DNA from: VRUE01 sp963715455
GTDB lineage: Bacteria; Actinomycetota; Thermoleophilia; Solirubrobacterales; 70-9
DNA: 64,000 nt
Direction of reading: 5' to 3'
Assembly: GCA_963715455.1 (NCBI GenBank)
Contig: OY970245.1
Span: 1,984,001-2,048,000 of the forward strand
The first letter of the stretch is position 1; each line of letters opens with the position of its first letter. Below the pieces are notes generated by a model. The model worked only from the letters and a program-made list of their open reading frames with translations, made no database searches and had not been told where the DNA came from. Below, in pieces: positions 15,509-23,751 of this stretch. The position numbers were made by a program, and so were the translations under genes.

Positions 15509-15579
15509 TACGGCTTTCTACCGCACCGGAGCGCGTCAAGCTCAGTTAGGATCGAGGCAGTTGGGCTCCAGGGCTGACG

Positions 15580-16236
15580 ATGGAGCCGTCGGCGAACCCC
15601 GAGAGATCGGAAACGGTCCTGAGCGAGCGTCCCCAGTGTCTTGTCATAGACGGTCATCCGATCGTCCGCCTTGGCGTGCGCCGGGCCTTGCAGAACAGCT
15701 TCGAGATCGAAGAGGCTGTCACGCGCGAGGAGGCGGTCGAGCATGTGCGTGACGTGGGCAGCGTTGACATAGCGATCCTCGACATGCGCCGCCACAGCGG
15801 CGACGGCGGCCCGCTCGACGGCAGCGAGACGATCCGCGCCTTGCTCAGATCCGAGCCCACCCTCGGCATCGTGGCCCATGGCGAGCGCGCCGAGCGGCAC
15901 CTAGCGAGCGCCGCACTGCAGGCCGGGGCCAGCGCCTACGTCTCGCGCACCGCAGGAACCGAGCAGCTGCTGCGCGCCGCCCAGGCAGCCCTGGCCCAAG
16001 AACGCTACATCGACCCGGCGGTGCCACCGCGCGGCAGTCGCGGCAAGCTGACCAAGCGCCAGCGGGAAATCCTGCAGCTGCTCGCCAACGGCGAATCGAC
16101 GGCGGTTGCCGCCCGCGAGCTCGACCTCAGCGAGGAAACGATCAAGACCCACACCAAGCACGCCCTGGCACGCCTCGAAGCAAGAAACCGGACTCACGCC
16201 GTAGCGATCGCCCTGCGTGAGTCGCTGATCGAGTAA
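15580..16236 (+). CDS. Response regulator with LuxR-type DNA-binding domain
   Basis: 218 aa. The REC domain starts CLVIDGHPIVRLGVRRAL, and AILDMRR supplies the phospho-acceptor Asp. The usual Lys near the end of REC is replaced (YVSRTAG), so phosphorylation may be atypical. The C-terminal LuxR/GerE HTH spans KLTKRQREILQLLANGES through LDLSEETIKTHTKHAL. No histidine kinase is adjacent. It converges with the HDOD-LuxR gene on the opposite strand, 14 bp apart. Confidence 0.88.
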   Translation: MEPSANPERSETVLSERPQCLVIDGHPIVRLGVRRALQNSFEIEEAVTREEAVEHVRDVGSVDIAILDMRRHSGDGGPLDGSETIRALLRSEPTLGIVAHGERAERHLASAALQAGASAYVSRTAGTEQLLRAAQAALAQERYIDPAVPPRGSRGKLTKRQREILQLLANGESTAVAARELDLSEETIKTHTKHALARLEARNRTHAVAIALRESLIE

Positions 16237-16250
16237 ACCGCCCCCGGCGA

Positions 16251-17330
16251 TTAGATCCAGCCGCAGTCGCGAGCGGTGAGTACCGCCTGTGCCCGGTCGA
16301 CTGCGCCGATCTTGCCGTAGACGTTGTGCAGGTGCGTGCGGATCGTCGAAACGGAGAGCTGCATCTCACCGGCAATCTGCTTGTAGACCATGCCCTCGGA
16401 GAGGTGGCGGAGAACGTCTAGCTCGCGCGCCGAGAGCGGACAGGGCTCGGCCACGCGGACAGCATCGCCGCGGGTATAGGGGAGCTCGTAGAGCAGGTCG
16501 CGCAGGCCCTCGGGACCCAGGCCACAGCGTTTGGCAAAGGTGTAGAGCCGTTCGGGCGTAACCGCCTCTCCCTGGGAGTAGTGGGCAACCATGTCCGCGG
16601 TTGCGATTAGCGCGGCGAGACCCTCAGCGTCATCGGCATGGTGACGCTCAATTGCCACGGCGATCCGCTGCGGCAGGTTCCAGCGCCGAGCGAGGACGCC
16701 GCCGACCAGCGCATGGTCGATACCGAGGCGGTCGCGTTCCTCGCGCAAGCGCACCTCGGGTGCTTTAGCGATCGCATCGAAGACACTGCGATCGGCGGGG
16801 TGGAGATTGGCGATGACCAGGCGACCAACGTCGTGGAGCAGCGCGGCGACGACCAACTCATCGCGGTCTTCCCAGCCGATCGCTCGGCCGATCTCAGCGG
16901 CAGCCTGTTGAGTGGCGAGCGCGTGCACGCGGAAGCGCTCGGGGCGCATCTCGCGGCCGCCGTTGGTCTCGAAGAAGTCGAATACGGGTGCGGTGCCGGC
17001 GATTGCCAAGACACCAGAAGGCTTGAGCACGTCAATCGCCGCTGGGATGCCGCTGACGTTCCCGCCGCCGCTGCTGCGATTAGCGAAGCGCAGAACGGCG
17101 ATTGCCAGGCCGACGTCGGACTCGACCGCCTCGACCAGCTCAGAGAGGCGTGCTGTCTCTGCCGTAGCGGCATTCATCACCCGGGCCCGCGACTCCATCA
17201 GCACGGGGAATTTCTCCACCGCCTCGAAAGCGGTAGCCAAGCGGGCGCCGGGAGCAGGTTTGCCGGCGTCTTTGCGTCGCGCGGCATCCGGCTTCACCTT
17301 GCCGTTGCTGGGTGTCTTGGTGGTCTGCAT
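16251..17330 (-). CDS. HDOD domain protein with C-terminal LuxR-type HTH
   Basis: 359 aa from ATG 17330 (MQTTKTPSNGK); in-frame starts further upstream (17357, 17375) are possible. The HDOD part occupies roughly residues 30-280, with VAALLHDVGRLVIAN and RHHADDAEGLAALIATADM. HDOD proteins are usually signalling scaffolds related to HD phosphohydrolases. A LuxR HTH follows: PLSARELDVLRHLSEGM, VYKQIAGEMQLSVSTIRTHL. The fusion suggests a one-component regulator sensing an unknown signal. It is convergent with a REC-LuxR regulator. Confidence 0.85.
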   Translation of the reverse strand: MQTTKTPSNGKVKPDAARRKDAGKPAPGARLATAFEAVEKFPVLMESRARVMNAATAETARLSELVEAVESDVGLAIAVLRFANRSSGGGNVSGIPAAIDVLKPSGVLAIAGTAPVFDFFETNGGREMRPERFRVHALATQQAAAEIGRAIGWEDRDELVVAALLHDVGRLVIANLHPADRSVFDAIAKAPEVRLREERDRLGIDHALVGGVLARRWNLPQRIAVAIERHHADDAEGLAALIATADMVAHYSQGEAVTPERLYTFAKRCGLGPEGLRDLLYELPYTRGDAVRVAEPCPLSARELDVLRHLSEGMVYKQIAGEMQLSVSTIRTHLHNVYGKIGAVDRAQAVLTARDCGWI

Positions 17331-17412
17331 GGGCGGAAAAGGCTCCGCCAGCCTCATCGGCAGCCAAGGACGCACGGTTTAGCGACGCCATCCCCAAAAT
17401 TAAGGTGCACTC

Positions 17413-17439
17413 GCCTGCCATTTGTCCAAATGGGCGGGC
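17413..17439 (-). terminator. Probable terminator hairpin after gltX
   Basis: GCCTGCCATTT pairs with AAATGGGCGGGC through a GTCC loop, with one bulge, 21 bp past the gltX stop. There is no U-tract, so termination is inferred from position. Confidence 0.4.
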
Positions 17440-17460
17440 AAAAGCGCTTCTAGTTGGACT

Positions 17461-18828
17461 TCAGGAACCGAGACGCGCCAGAGCCACGTCGATGCGGGCA
17501 AGTGATTCTTCGCGGCCGAGCACGGCCAGTGACTCGAAGATCCCCGGTGAAACCGAGGTGCCCGTAATGGCAACCCGGATCGGCTGGTAGATCTTGCCGG
17601 GCTTGGCATCGAGCCGCTCCGGCAGCGGTGCGAGCGCCGCCTCGACCGTCTGGGGATCGAACTCCTCCAACTGCGCCAGTGCTTCGCGCGCCGCCATGAG
17701 CGCCTCCGGGGCGCCATCTTTCATCACCTTGCGCCAAGCCTTCTCGTCCTCGACCGGCTCCTCGAAGAGGAAGCGAATCAGGTCCCAAACCTCCTCGAGT
17801 GTCTGGGCTTTTTCCTGGGCTATGGCGCAGGCTGCACGCAGCCGCTCATTGGGCTCGCGACCGAGGTGCCGCGCGACCGCCGCCGTGTACTCCTCAAGGG
17901 GCAACTCGCGCATGAAGCGCCCGTTGATCCAGCGCAGCTTCTTCTCGTCGAAGATCGCCGCGGCGCGGCCGACGTCCTCGACGCGGAAGCGCTGCACCAA
18001 CTCCTCGGTTGACATCAGCGTCGTGTCATCATCGGTTCCCCAGCCAAGCAGCGCCAAGTAGTTGCGAACCGCCTGCGGCAGGTAGCCGGCCTGGCGCAGC
18101 TCCTGCACCGAGGCGGCACCGTGGCGCTTGGAGAGCTTCTTGCCGTCGGGCCCGTGCAGCAGGGGCAGGTGTGCGTAGCGTGGTGCTTCGAAACCGAGCG
18201 CCTCGAGGACAAGCAGCTGCTTGGGGGTATTGGAGAGATGGTCGTCACCGCGCACCACCTCTGTGACTCCCATCTCGGCGTCATCGACGGCAACGGCGAA
18301 GTTGTAGAGAACCGAGCCGTCGCCACGGGCAATGACGAAGTCGTCATAGCTGCGATTGGGGAAGCTGACCGGGCCGCGGATCAGGTCCTCGACCACCGTC
18401 TCCCCCCCGTCTGGCACGCGCAGGCGCACAGCTGCACTGGGATCATCGACAGCCTCACCGCGATAACCGCGGTCCGCCCCATGCGCTGCCTTCCAAGCCT
18501 CAACATCCTTGGCGGTGGCCGTATCCCGATACGCGGCGCCCGAGTCGAGCAGCCGCTGCAATGCCTCGGCATGACGCTCAGCCCGCGATGCCTGCGAGAC
18601 CGGTCCCACGTCCCAATCGAGCTCCAGCCACTCGAGCGCGTCGAGAATCTGCGCGACGTTCTCCTCGGTCGAGCGCTCCCTGTCCGTGTCCTCGATCCGC
18701 AGCACCAACTCCCCACCCCCATGGCGCGCCGCAAGCCAGTTATAGAGAGCCGTTCGAGCGCCGCCAATATGCAGTGCGCCCGTCGGCGACGGGGCAAAAC
18801 GGAGCCGTGTTGGAGAGCCTTCGGACAC
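17461..18828 (-). CDS. gltX: Glutamyl-tRNA synthetase
   Basis: A 455-aa class I synthetase charging tRNA(Glu). The HIGH-type motif is HIGGARTALYNW near residue 21 and the KMSKS-type motif is KKLSKRHGAASV near 235. RFAPSPTGALHIGG is the classical start, and SVLYNFAVAVDDAEMGVTEV the Glu-binding strand. The presence of GatCAB implies that a GluRS of this kind may also misacylate tRNA(Gln). It begins at 18828, downstream of the tRNA gene at 19020 on the same strand. Confidence 0.96.
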   Translation of the reverse strand: MSEGSPTRLRFAPSPTGALHIGGARTALYNWLAARHGGGELVLRIEDTDRERSTEENVAQILDALEWLELDWDVGPVSQASRAERHAEALQRLLDSGAAYRDTATAKDVEAWKAAHGADRGYRGEAVDDPSAAVRLRVPDGGETVVEDLIRGPVSFPNRSYDDFVIARGDGSVLYNFAVAVDDAEMGVTEVVRGDDHLSNTPKQLLVLEALGFEAPRYAHLPLLHGPDGKKLSKRHGAASVQELRQAGYLPQAVRNYLALLGWGTDDDTTLMSTEELVQRFRVEDVGRAAAIFDEKKLRWINGRFMRELPLEEYTAAVARHLGREPNERLRAACAIAQEKAQTLEEVWDLIRFLFEEPVEDEKAWRKVMKDGAPEALMAAREALAQLEEFDPQTVEAALAPLPERLDAKPGKIYQPIRVAITGTSVSPGIFESLAVLGREESLARIDVALARLGS

Positions 18829-18870
18829 GCGGGAAATCTAGATGAACGGGATCTGTAGCCGATGCCTACA

Positions 18871-18902
18871 CACAACAGGCCCGCCAAAGCGAGCCTGTTG
18901 TG
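18871..18902 (-). terminator. Hairpin between tRNA gene and gltX
   Basis: CACAACAGGC pairs with GCCTGTTGTG, continued by CGC/GCG, with a 4-nt loop. It lies between the tRNA gene and gltX, so it could end the tRNA transcript or act as a leader structure for gltX. No U-tract is seen. Confidence 0.4.
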
Positions 18903-18959
18903 AAGAAAGCTGCTCCGCAAGCAGCCCGGCCATGAGCCGAACCCATCTCAGCGTCAGCA

Positions 18960-18974
18960 GCGCCTTTGACGAAG
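18960..18974 (-). repeat. 15-nt perfect complement of the adjacent tRNA anticodon arm
   Basis: The + strand here reads GCGCCTTTGACGAAG, the reverse complement of 19054-19068 in the tRNA gene. In the minus-strand transcript, sequence about 80 nt after the anticodon arm can therefore pair with it over 15 nt. Confidence 0.85.
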
Positions 18975-19019
18975 AACTCACAGCGTAGCGCAGAAAGCGG
19001 TGTGCAATTAAGCCTTGCA

Positions 19020-19093
19020 TCCCCCCGGCGGGAGTCGAACCCGCGACCTCGTCCTTCGTCAAAGGCGCGCTCTATCCGCTGAGCTACGGGGGG
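19020..19093 (-). tRNA. tRNA with Arg-like body and abnormal anticodon arm
   Basis: A 74-nt cloverleaf: acceptor CCCCCCG with CGGGGGG and A73, a TAGCTCAGCGGATAGAGC D arm with Arg-type A20, and a T arm GCGGG-TTCGACT-CCCGC. CCA is not encoded. The body resembles actinobacterial tRNA-Arg. The anticodon arm is one nucleotide too long (CGCCTTTGACGAAGGACG). It reads either as a 7-nt loop TTGACGA (anticodon GAC, Val) with a bulged A in the stem, or as an 8-nt loop containing ACG (Arg). Identity is therefore uncertain and it could be a degenerate copy. Confidence 0.8.
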
Positions 19094-19167
19094 ACGCGGC
19101 GACGATATGCCCGGAATTCTCGACTCCAAGGCATGGCACACAATTGGCTCCATAGGATGCGAATCCC

Positions 19168-20034
19168 ATGCTGATCGGCGCCCATGTCTCTACATCTGGC
19201 GGTCTCGACAAGGCGATCGAGCGGGGGACGGAGCTCGGCTGCGAATCGATTCAGATCTTCAACCAAAGCCCGCGCATGTGGCGGCCGACCAAATACGGGC
19301 CCGATGACTTCGCCGCCTTCAAAGAGGCGATGGCTGCCTCCCCAATCGAAGCGGTCGTGATCCACGCCGTCTACCTGATCAACTGCGCTTCCAAGGACAA
19401 GGAGCTGCGCAAGAAGTCCCAGGCCTCATTGACCCATGCCCTGCGGATTGGCGATGCGATCGGCGCGGCCGGGGTCGTCCTGCACCCCGGGGCCCAGGTG
19501 AAAGAGCCGCTTGGGCCATCTATGAAGCGAGCGGGTATGACGATCGCCGCGGCGCTCAAAGACAGCGACCGCTGCCCGCTGCTGCTTGAGCAGACCGCTG
19601 GCCACAAAGGCCTGCTCGGCCGCGACTTCGACCAGACCGCCGAGCTGATCGAGCTGGCCGGCAGCGGCAAGCGCCTCGGCCTCTGCCTCGACTCCTGCCA
19701 CCTCTTCGTCCAGGGCTACGACATCACCGACGAGCATCACCTGAGCGCCGTCATCGACGAAGCCGACGCCAAGGTCGGCCTCGACCGCCTTCAGTGCCTG
19801 CACGTCAACGATGCCGCCGCCCCCCTCGGCTCCTGCCGCGACCGCCACGCCAACCTCGGCAAAGGCGAGATGGGCAAGCAGGGCCTTGCCGCCTTCCTCT
19901 CCGAGCCCCGCTTCGAAGGCCTGCCGGCGACCCTGGAGACCCCCGGCCCAGCCAAGAAAGGCCCGGATAAAAAAGAAGTGCAGGCAGCCAAGCGTCTTCG
20001 CCGCATCGGGCTTAAGCGACGCAATCGCACATAG
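19168..20034 (+). CDS. nfo: Endonuclease IV (AP endonuclease)
   Basis: A 288-aa TIM-barrel zinc enzyme that cuts 5' to abasic sites in base-excision repair. The start MLIGAHVSTSGGLDKAIE, IQIFNQSPRMWRP, VVLHPGAQ, LLLEQTAG, CLDSCHLFVQGYD, CLHVNDAAAPLGSCRDRHANLG, and ATLETPG supply the metal-binding His/Glu/Asp set in order. ATG 19168 starts the conserved N-terminus directly. It is divergent from the tRNA gene. Confidence 0.96.
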   Translation: MLIGAHVSTSGGLDKAIERGTELGCESIQIFNQSPRMWRPTKYGPDDFAAFKEAMAASPIEAVVIHAVYLINCASKDKELRKKSQASLTHALRIGDAIGAAGVVLHPGAQVKEPLGPSMKRAGMTIAAALKDSDRCPLLLEQTAGHKGLLGRDFDQTAELIELAGSGKRLGLCLDSCHLFVQGYDITDEHHLSAVIDEADAKVGLDRLQCLHVNDAAAPLGSCRDRHANLGKGEMGKQGLAAFLSEPRFEGLPATLETPGPAKKGPDKKEVQAAKRLRRIGLKRRNRT

Positions 20035-20114
20035 AGGGACAGCGTCAAGAACGCCGCCCCCTCATGAGCGAGTTACTTATTCCTCAAACGTACCAAAACA
20101 CGCGGGGTAAGCCC

Positions 20115-20843
20115 TCATTCAAAAAAGCGGATATCTAACGACGGCCAGGCTAAGCCTTTTTCTCCATTTTCCGCTTCAACCGCATACAAGACGTAGTTAG
20201 CTAACCACACTGCGGTCGATGGACAGATTGGGCTACCACCGTGGGTCAGGACCCGCGTTAAGGTCATTTCAAAGCTCAGTAAGGGCAAATTAGTCGAATC
20301 TGGGTGTGCCGCGTGTTCACCGATATTGCTGATTGGTACCAGAATTTCGTTCCCCCGGTAAACACAGGTCCCAAACGTCAGGCATTTTAAAAGTAACATT
20401 AATCCGGAAACCCTTAGAAAGAATTCGTCGGCCGCATTTACTACGATTTCAGTCCTATCCAGGGTATGGTGGATACCTTCTTCTTTGTTTCCGCATATAG
20501 AGAGACAGCCTGCACCTAATTTCGGCGTTGGTAATACTCCGTGTTGAGCGATCTGATTTTTAAACGGAAACGGATGTTCGACTTGTGTGCTTGATTCCGC
20601 GGTTATAAGTGAGTCTTCGCAGATGATGATGGGACTGCCTTTGAAATCTACTTTTGCATCTTTTGCTAACAGGAAGACCTCTGTACCAGCAGGCCATAAA
20701 TCGCCGGCGGCACATAAAGTGACGAGTTTCTTACAAAGAGTGACTTCGTGTTCTTGAGCCAATGCTGTACTTGCACTAACGAAAACCATGACCCCAGCTA
20801 CAACAATCATGGTAAGTGTGAACACCTTGGCACAGTGCATCAT
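20115..20843 (-). CDS. Secreted Cys-containing protein, paralog 1
   Basis: 242 aa with a signal peptide (MMHCAKVFTLTMIVVAGVMV ... ALAQ) and a strong AAGGAGG ribosome site. The mature protein has paired cysteines: LCKKLVTLC, IICEDSLITAES, GCLSICG, KCLTFGTCVYRG, SPICPSTAVW. It is co-linear with the gene at 21090-21809. Both are visibly richer in A/T than their neighbours. I recall large families of such secreted proteins in Solirubrobacterales; no function is known to me. Confidence 0.75.
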   Translation of the reverse strand: MMHCAKVFTLTMIVVAGVMVFVSASTALAQEHEVTLCKKLVTLCAAGDLWPAGTEVFLLAKDAKVDFKGSPIIICEDSLITAESSTQVEHPFPFKNQIAQHGVLPTPKLGAGCLSICGNKEEGIHHTLDRTEIVVNAADEFFLRVSGLMLLLKCLTFGTCVYRGNEILVPISNIGEHAAHPDSTNLPLLSFEMTLTRVLTHGGSPICPSTAVWLANYVLYAVEAENGEKGLAWPSLDIRFFE

Positions 20844-20990
20844 CTTGCCTCCTTTCGATAAGTATCGAAAGTCGAATTACGGTCGGCTTGCAAAGCCGTT
20901 GATCTTATTTTTAGCATGGCATTTCAGATTACTCAATAATCTCTGAGTTACCATGAAGACGGTCGACGCTGTCGCCAAGAGCGCTGAGCT

Positions 20991-21023
20991 CAAAAAGTAA
21001 CGGCGCCCTTAGGCGCCGTTACT
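20991..21023 (-). terminator. Intrinsic terminator between the secreted paralogs
   Basis: AGTAACGGCGCC pairs perfectly with GGCGCCGTTACT through a 4-nt loop. It is followed on the minus strand by TTTTTG, a textbook rho-independent terminator for the gene at 21090-21809. Confidence 0.85.
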
Positions 21024-21089
21024 GCTAATAGTCTTTGGCTCCCGAAGTAACCCCCTAGAGCCTTTGCAAACCGTCATTGACTCGAATTC

Positions 21090-21809
21090 TTAGAAGTCCA
21101 CTTCATCTAAGGCCGGCCACGCTAATCCTGTTTCCCCGTTCCAGTGGACTAAATAGAGGACGTAGTCAGCGGTCCAAATAGCTGTAGATGGACAAAAAAT
21201 GCTACCCCCATGGGTCGTCATTCGAGCCAGATTCAAATTAAAGCTAGCTAATGGCAGATTGGTACCCCCATGTTGATTGTGGGAGCCAGTGTGGGTGATT
21301 GGCGCCGAAATTTTTTCGCCGCGATATACGCACGTTCCTACGATTGGACAGTTTAAGATTAAGACTAAGCCATCGCCCTTCAGATGGTATTTATCAATTG
21401 CTTCTACATCGATCCGTGCGAATTCCAGTTCAACGTGTATTCCTCTTTGATTTATACCCATACACGGCCCAGTACAACCCAAACCTAAGTTGGCCAATAT
21501 TGGTAATGCTCCAAAGTCCACATTTGGATTAAAGAGGGTCAACGGGAGACCGATTTCGCCTGCCGTTTCAGCAGTTAGTAGTGAGTCTTCGCAGGTAATA
21601 GTACCCAGACCGCTTGTGAGTTTAGGATCTTCGGCTAATGCTAAGAGTTTCGTAAAGCTTGGCCATAATTTTCCTTTCGCGCATAAGGTGACTAACTCTT
21701 TACAGAGAACAACCTCGTGCGCCTGGCCAAGTGAAGGGTTCATGCTTAAGAGCAGCACTACAGCCGTCACAGCACTGACCGCAAGATTTGGTGCCTTGAC
21801 ATACGCCAT
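21090..21809 (-). CDS. Secreted Cys-containing protein, paralog 2
   Basis: 239 aa, clear paralog of the previous gene: HEVVLCKELVTLCAKGKLWP, ITCEDSLLTAET, GLGCTGPCMG, NCPIVGTCVYRGEKI, THGGSIFCPSTAIW. Signal peptide AVTAVVLLLSMNPSLGQA. Ribosome site GGAGG ahead of ATG 21809. Upstream, both paralogs share ATGCCATGC followed about 20-35 bp later by CCGTAATTCGA, likely the promoter region. Own terminator at 20991-21023, so the two are separate transcription units. Confidence 0.75.
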   Translation of the reverse strand: MAYVKAPNLAVSAVTAVVLLLSMNPSLGQAHEVVLCKELVTLCAKGKLWPSFTKLLALAEDPKLTSGLGTITCEDSLLTAETAGEIGLPLTLFNPNVDFGALPILANLGLGCTGPCMGINQRGIHVELEFARIDVEAIDKYHLKGDGLVLILNCPIVGTCVYRGEKISAPITHTGSHNQHGGTNLPLASFNLNLARMTTHGGSIFCPSTAIWTADYVLYLVHWNGETGLAWPALDEVDF

Positions 21810-21846
21810 CCTCTTGCCTCCTCTTCCGCGACCTAGGGTCTAGGAA

Positions 21847-21892
21847 TCGAATTACGGAAAGCGGCTCGATTCGAAGCCGCATGGCATATCTC
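21847..21892 (-). promoter_or_regulatory. Promoter-like motif shared by the two secreted paralogs
   Basis: Reading the minus strand, ATGCCATGC and CCGTAATTCGA occur upstream of this gene and again about 30-85 bp upstream of the start at 20843. Because the rest of the leaders differ, the shared blocks are good candidates for common promoter or activator sites. No canonical -35/-10 pair fits well. Confidence 0.35.
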
Positions 21893-21978
21893 TAACACGC
21901 TCAAGCCGATTCATCAAGAAATCCTGAGTGCAGCGGCTGAACTCACGGTGCCAGCCGGCGGCCGCGGTCTTTGCTCGG

Positions 21979-23268
21979 CTATTTGACGTGAACGCCGGAG
22001 ATCGAGCGGCTGATGACTAGGCGCTGGATCTCTGAGGTGCCCTCGAAGATCGTGTAGATCTTCGCGTCGCGGTGCATGCGCTCGACCGGGTACTCGCGGG
22101 TGTAGCCGTTGCCGCCGAGGATCTGGATCGCTCGCTCGGTTGCCCAGACGGCGACCTCGCCGGCCTTGAGCTTCGACATCGAACCCTCGGCGTTCTCGAA
22201 TTTCTGACCCGTGCGCCCCATCCAGGCGGCGCGCCAGACCAGCAGCCGGGCGGCGTCGATCTCGAGCTTCATGTCAGCGAGCGTGAAGGCGATCGCCTGG
22301 TTCTCGACGATCGCCTTGCCGAACTGGCGGCGCTCTTTGGCGTACTCGAGCGAGTACTCGTAGGCGGCGCGGGCGATGCCCAGCGCCTGGGCGCCGACCG
22401 TCGGGCGGCTCGCCTCGAAGGTCTGCATCGCCGCCTGGGACTTAGCGCGCTTGCCCTCCCGCACGCGGGCCAGCCGCTCGTCGAGCTTCTCTTTGCCGCC
22501 CAAAAGACAGGCGCCCGGCACGCGGCAGTCGTCGAGGTGGACGTCGGCGGTGTGCGAGGCGCGCAGGCCGTGCTTCTTCACCTTGGCACCCTGCTCGCAG
22601 CCCTTCGTCCCCGGCGGGATGACGAAGGCGGCGTGGCCACGCGAGCCGAGCTCGCGGTCGACCGAGGCGATCACGACATGGACGTCGGCGATGCCGCCGT
22701 TGGTCGCCCAGGCCTTCTGGCCGTTGATCACCCACTCGTCGCTGGCCTCGTCGTACTTGGCCGTGGTCCTGATTGCAGACACATCGGAGCCGGCGTCCGG
22801 CTCCGACGCGCAGAATGCGGCGACCTTGGGATCGTCCGCGCTACCGAAGCACTGCGGGATCCACTCGCCCATCTGCTCCGGGGTTCCCTGCCCGAAGATC
22901 GCGGCGACCGCGAGCGAGGTGCCCATGATCGCCATGCCGATGCCGGCATCCCCCCAGAAAAGCTCCTCGTTGGCAATCGGCAGCGTCAGACCGGTCTCAT
23001 CGGCCCAGAACTGACCCAGCGCTTCGAAGCTGTAGAGGCCGATCTTGGCGGCCTCCTGGATCACCGGCCAGGGCGTCTCCTCGTGCTCGTCCCATTCCTC
23101 GGCGGCGGGACGGACGACGCCCTCGGCGAAGCCGTGCACCCACTCGCGGATGTCCTTCTGATCCTGGTTCAGCTCGAGGGTGAACTTCGGCCCCTCGGCC
23201 GTCTCGTCATTGGTAGTCGCCTCGGCGACGAGCTGCTCTGCCTCTGCCACTGGGGAAGTCTCAGTCAT
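21979..23268 (-). CDS. Acyl-CoA dehydrogenase
   Basis: A 429-aa FAD flavoenzyme of the acyl-CoA dehydrogenase family, acting in beta-oxidation or a related acyl-CoA step. Features: FCASEPDAGSDVSAIRTTA (FAD and substrate loop), GQKAWATNGGIADV, ERRQFGKAIVENQAI, QILGGNGYTREYPVER, and IFEGTSEIQRLVI, where the Glu in FEGT is the usual catalytic base. An acidic 30-residue N-terminal extension precedes the domain. ATG 23268 is chosen over the longer frame because upstream sequence is a hairpin region. No partner flavoprotein genes are adjacent. Confidence 0.92.
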   Translation of the reverse strand: MTETSPVAEAEQLVAEATTNDETAEGPKFTLELNQDQKDIREWVHGFAEGVVRPAAEEWDEHEETPWPVIQEAAKIGLYSFEALGQFWADETGLTLPIANEELFWGDAGIGMAIMGTSLAVAAIFGQGTPEQMGEWIPQCFGSADDPKVAAFCASEPDAGSDVSAIRTTAKYDEASDEWVINGQKAWATNGGIADVHVVIASVDRELGSRGHAAFVIPPGTKGCEQGAKVKKHGLRASHTADVHLDDCRVPGACLLGGKEKLDERLARVREGKRAKSQAAMQTFEASRPTVGAQALGIARAAYEYSLEYAKERRQFGKAIVENQAIAFTLADMKLEIDAARLLVWRAAWMGRTGQKFENAEGSMSKLKAGEVAVWATERAIQILGGNGYTREYPVERMHRDAKIYTIFEGTSEIQRLVISRSISGVHVK

Positions 23269-23310
23269 GGCGCGGAATTCTACACGGAACGATGTCGTGA
23301 TTCGCAAACC

Positions 23311-23355
23311 GGTGCATCAAATATTCCTTCCAGCAGGGGGAATATTTGATGCACC
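23311..23355. repeat. Perfect 17-bp hairpin after the Cys-rich gene
   Basis: GGTGCATCAAATATTCC (23311-23327) is perfectly repeated inverted at 23339-23355 with an 11-nt loop. It begins 2 bp after the TAG of the gene at 23358 and precedes the acyl-CoA dehydrogenase gene on the same strand. The stem is AT-rich inside and lacks a U-tract. Confidence 0.85.
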
Positions 23356-23357
23356 CA

Positions 23358-23732
23358 CTAGACGTCGCGCAAGTCGAAGGCCCTGATGCCCTCGGGACCC
23401 GCATCGGCGCAATCGAAGAAACGCCGGTTGACGCAGTCGTAGGAGTCGCCGGAGCCCTCATAGGCCTGCTCGACGGAAAACTGGCACTGCGGCAGCGATT
23501 CGCCGGTCATCTTCACGCCGCCGAAGCCGCCCGGTTGCAGAACGGCGTCGAGCTCGACCTTGGCGGAGAAGACGTCCTGCATGCAACCGACGTACTGGCT
23601 GCCGGTGAGCATGTCGACGAAGCTGTAGAGGTAGCGACAGCGCATTTCAACACAGCCGCGCGGCTCGACCATCTTGTCGCAGAAGGAGCGGCACTGGCGA
23701 CACTCCCCAGTCTTCTCGCGAATAACGGTCAC
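23358..23732 (-). CDS. Cys-rich conserved hypothetical protein
   Basis: 124 aa with nine cysteines. It starts CRQCRSFCDKM, then RGCVEMRCRYLYSF, YVGCMQDVF, LPQCQFSVEQAYE, YDCVNRRFFDC. The spacing suggests a metal- or cluster-binding protein, though no exact ferredoxin pattern fits. I recall actinobacterial homologs with GFGGVKMTG and FDC motifs, unannotated. GTG 23732 is the likely start. It lies between two intergenic repeat structures and downstream of dnaE. Confidence 0.7.
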   Translation of the reverse strand: MTVIREKTGECRQCRSFCDKMVEPRGCVEMRCRYLYSFVDMLTGSQYVGCMQDVFSAKVELDAVLQPGGFGGVKMTGESLPQCQFSVEQAYEGSGDSYDCVNRRFFDCADAGPEGIRAFDLRDV

Positions 23733-23751
23733 AGAGAAAGTCTAGGGGCAG

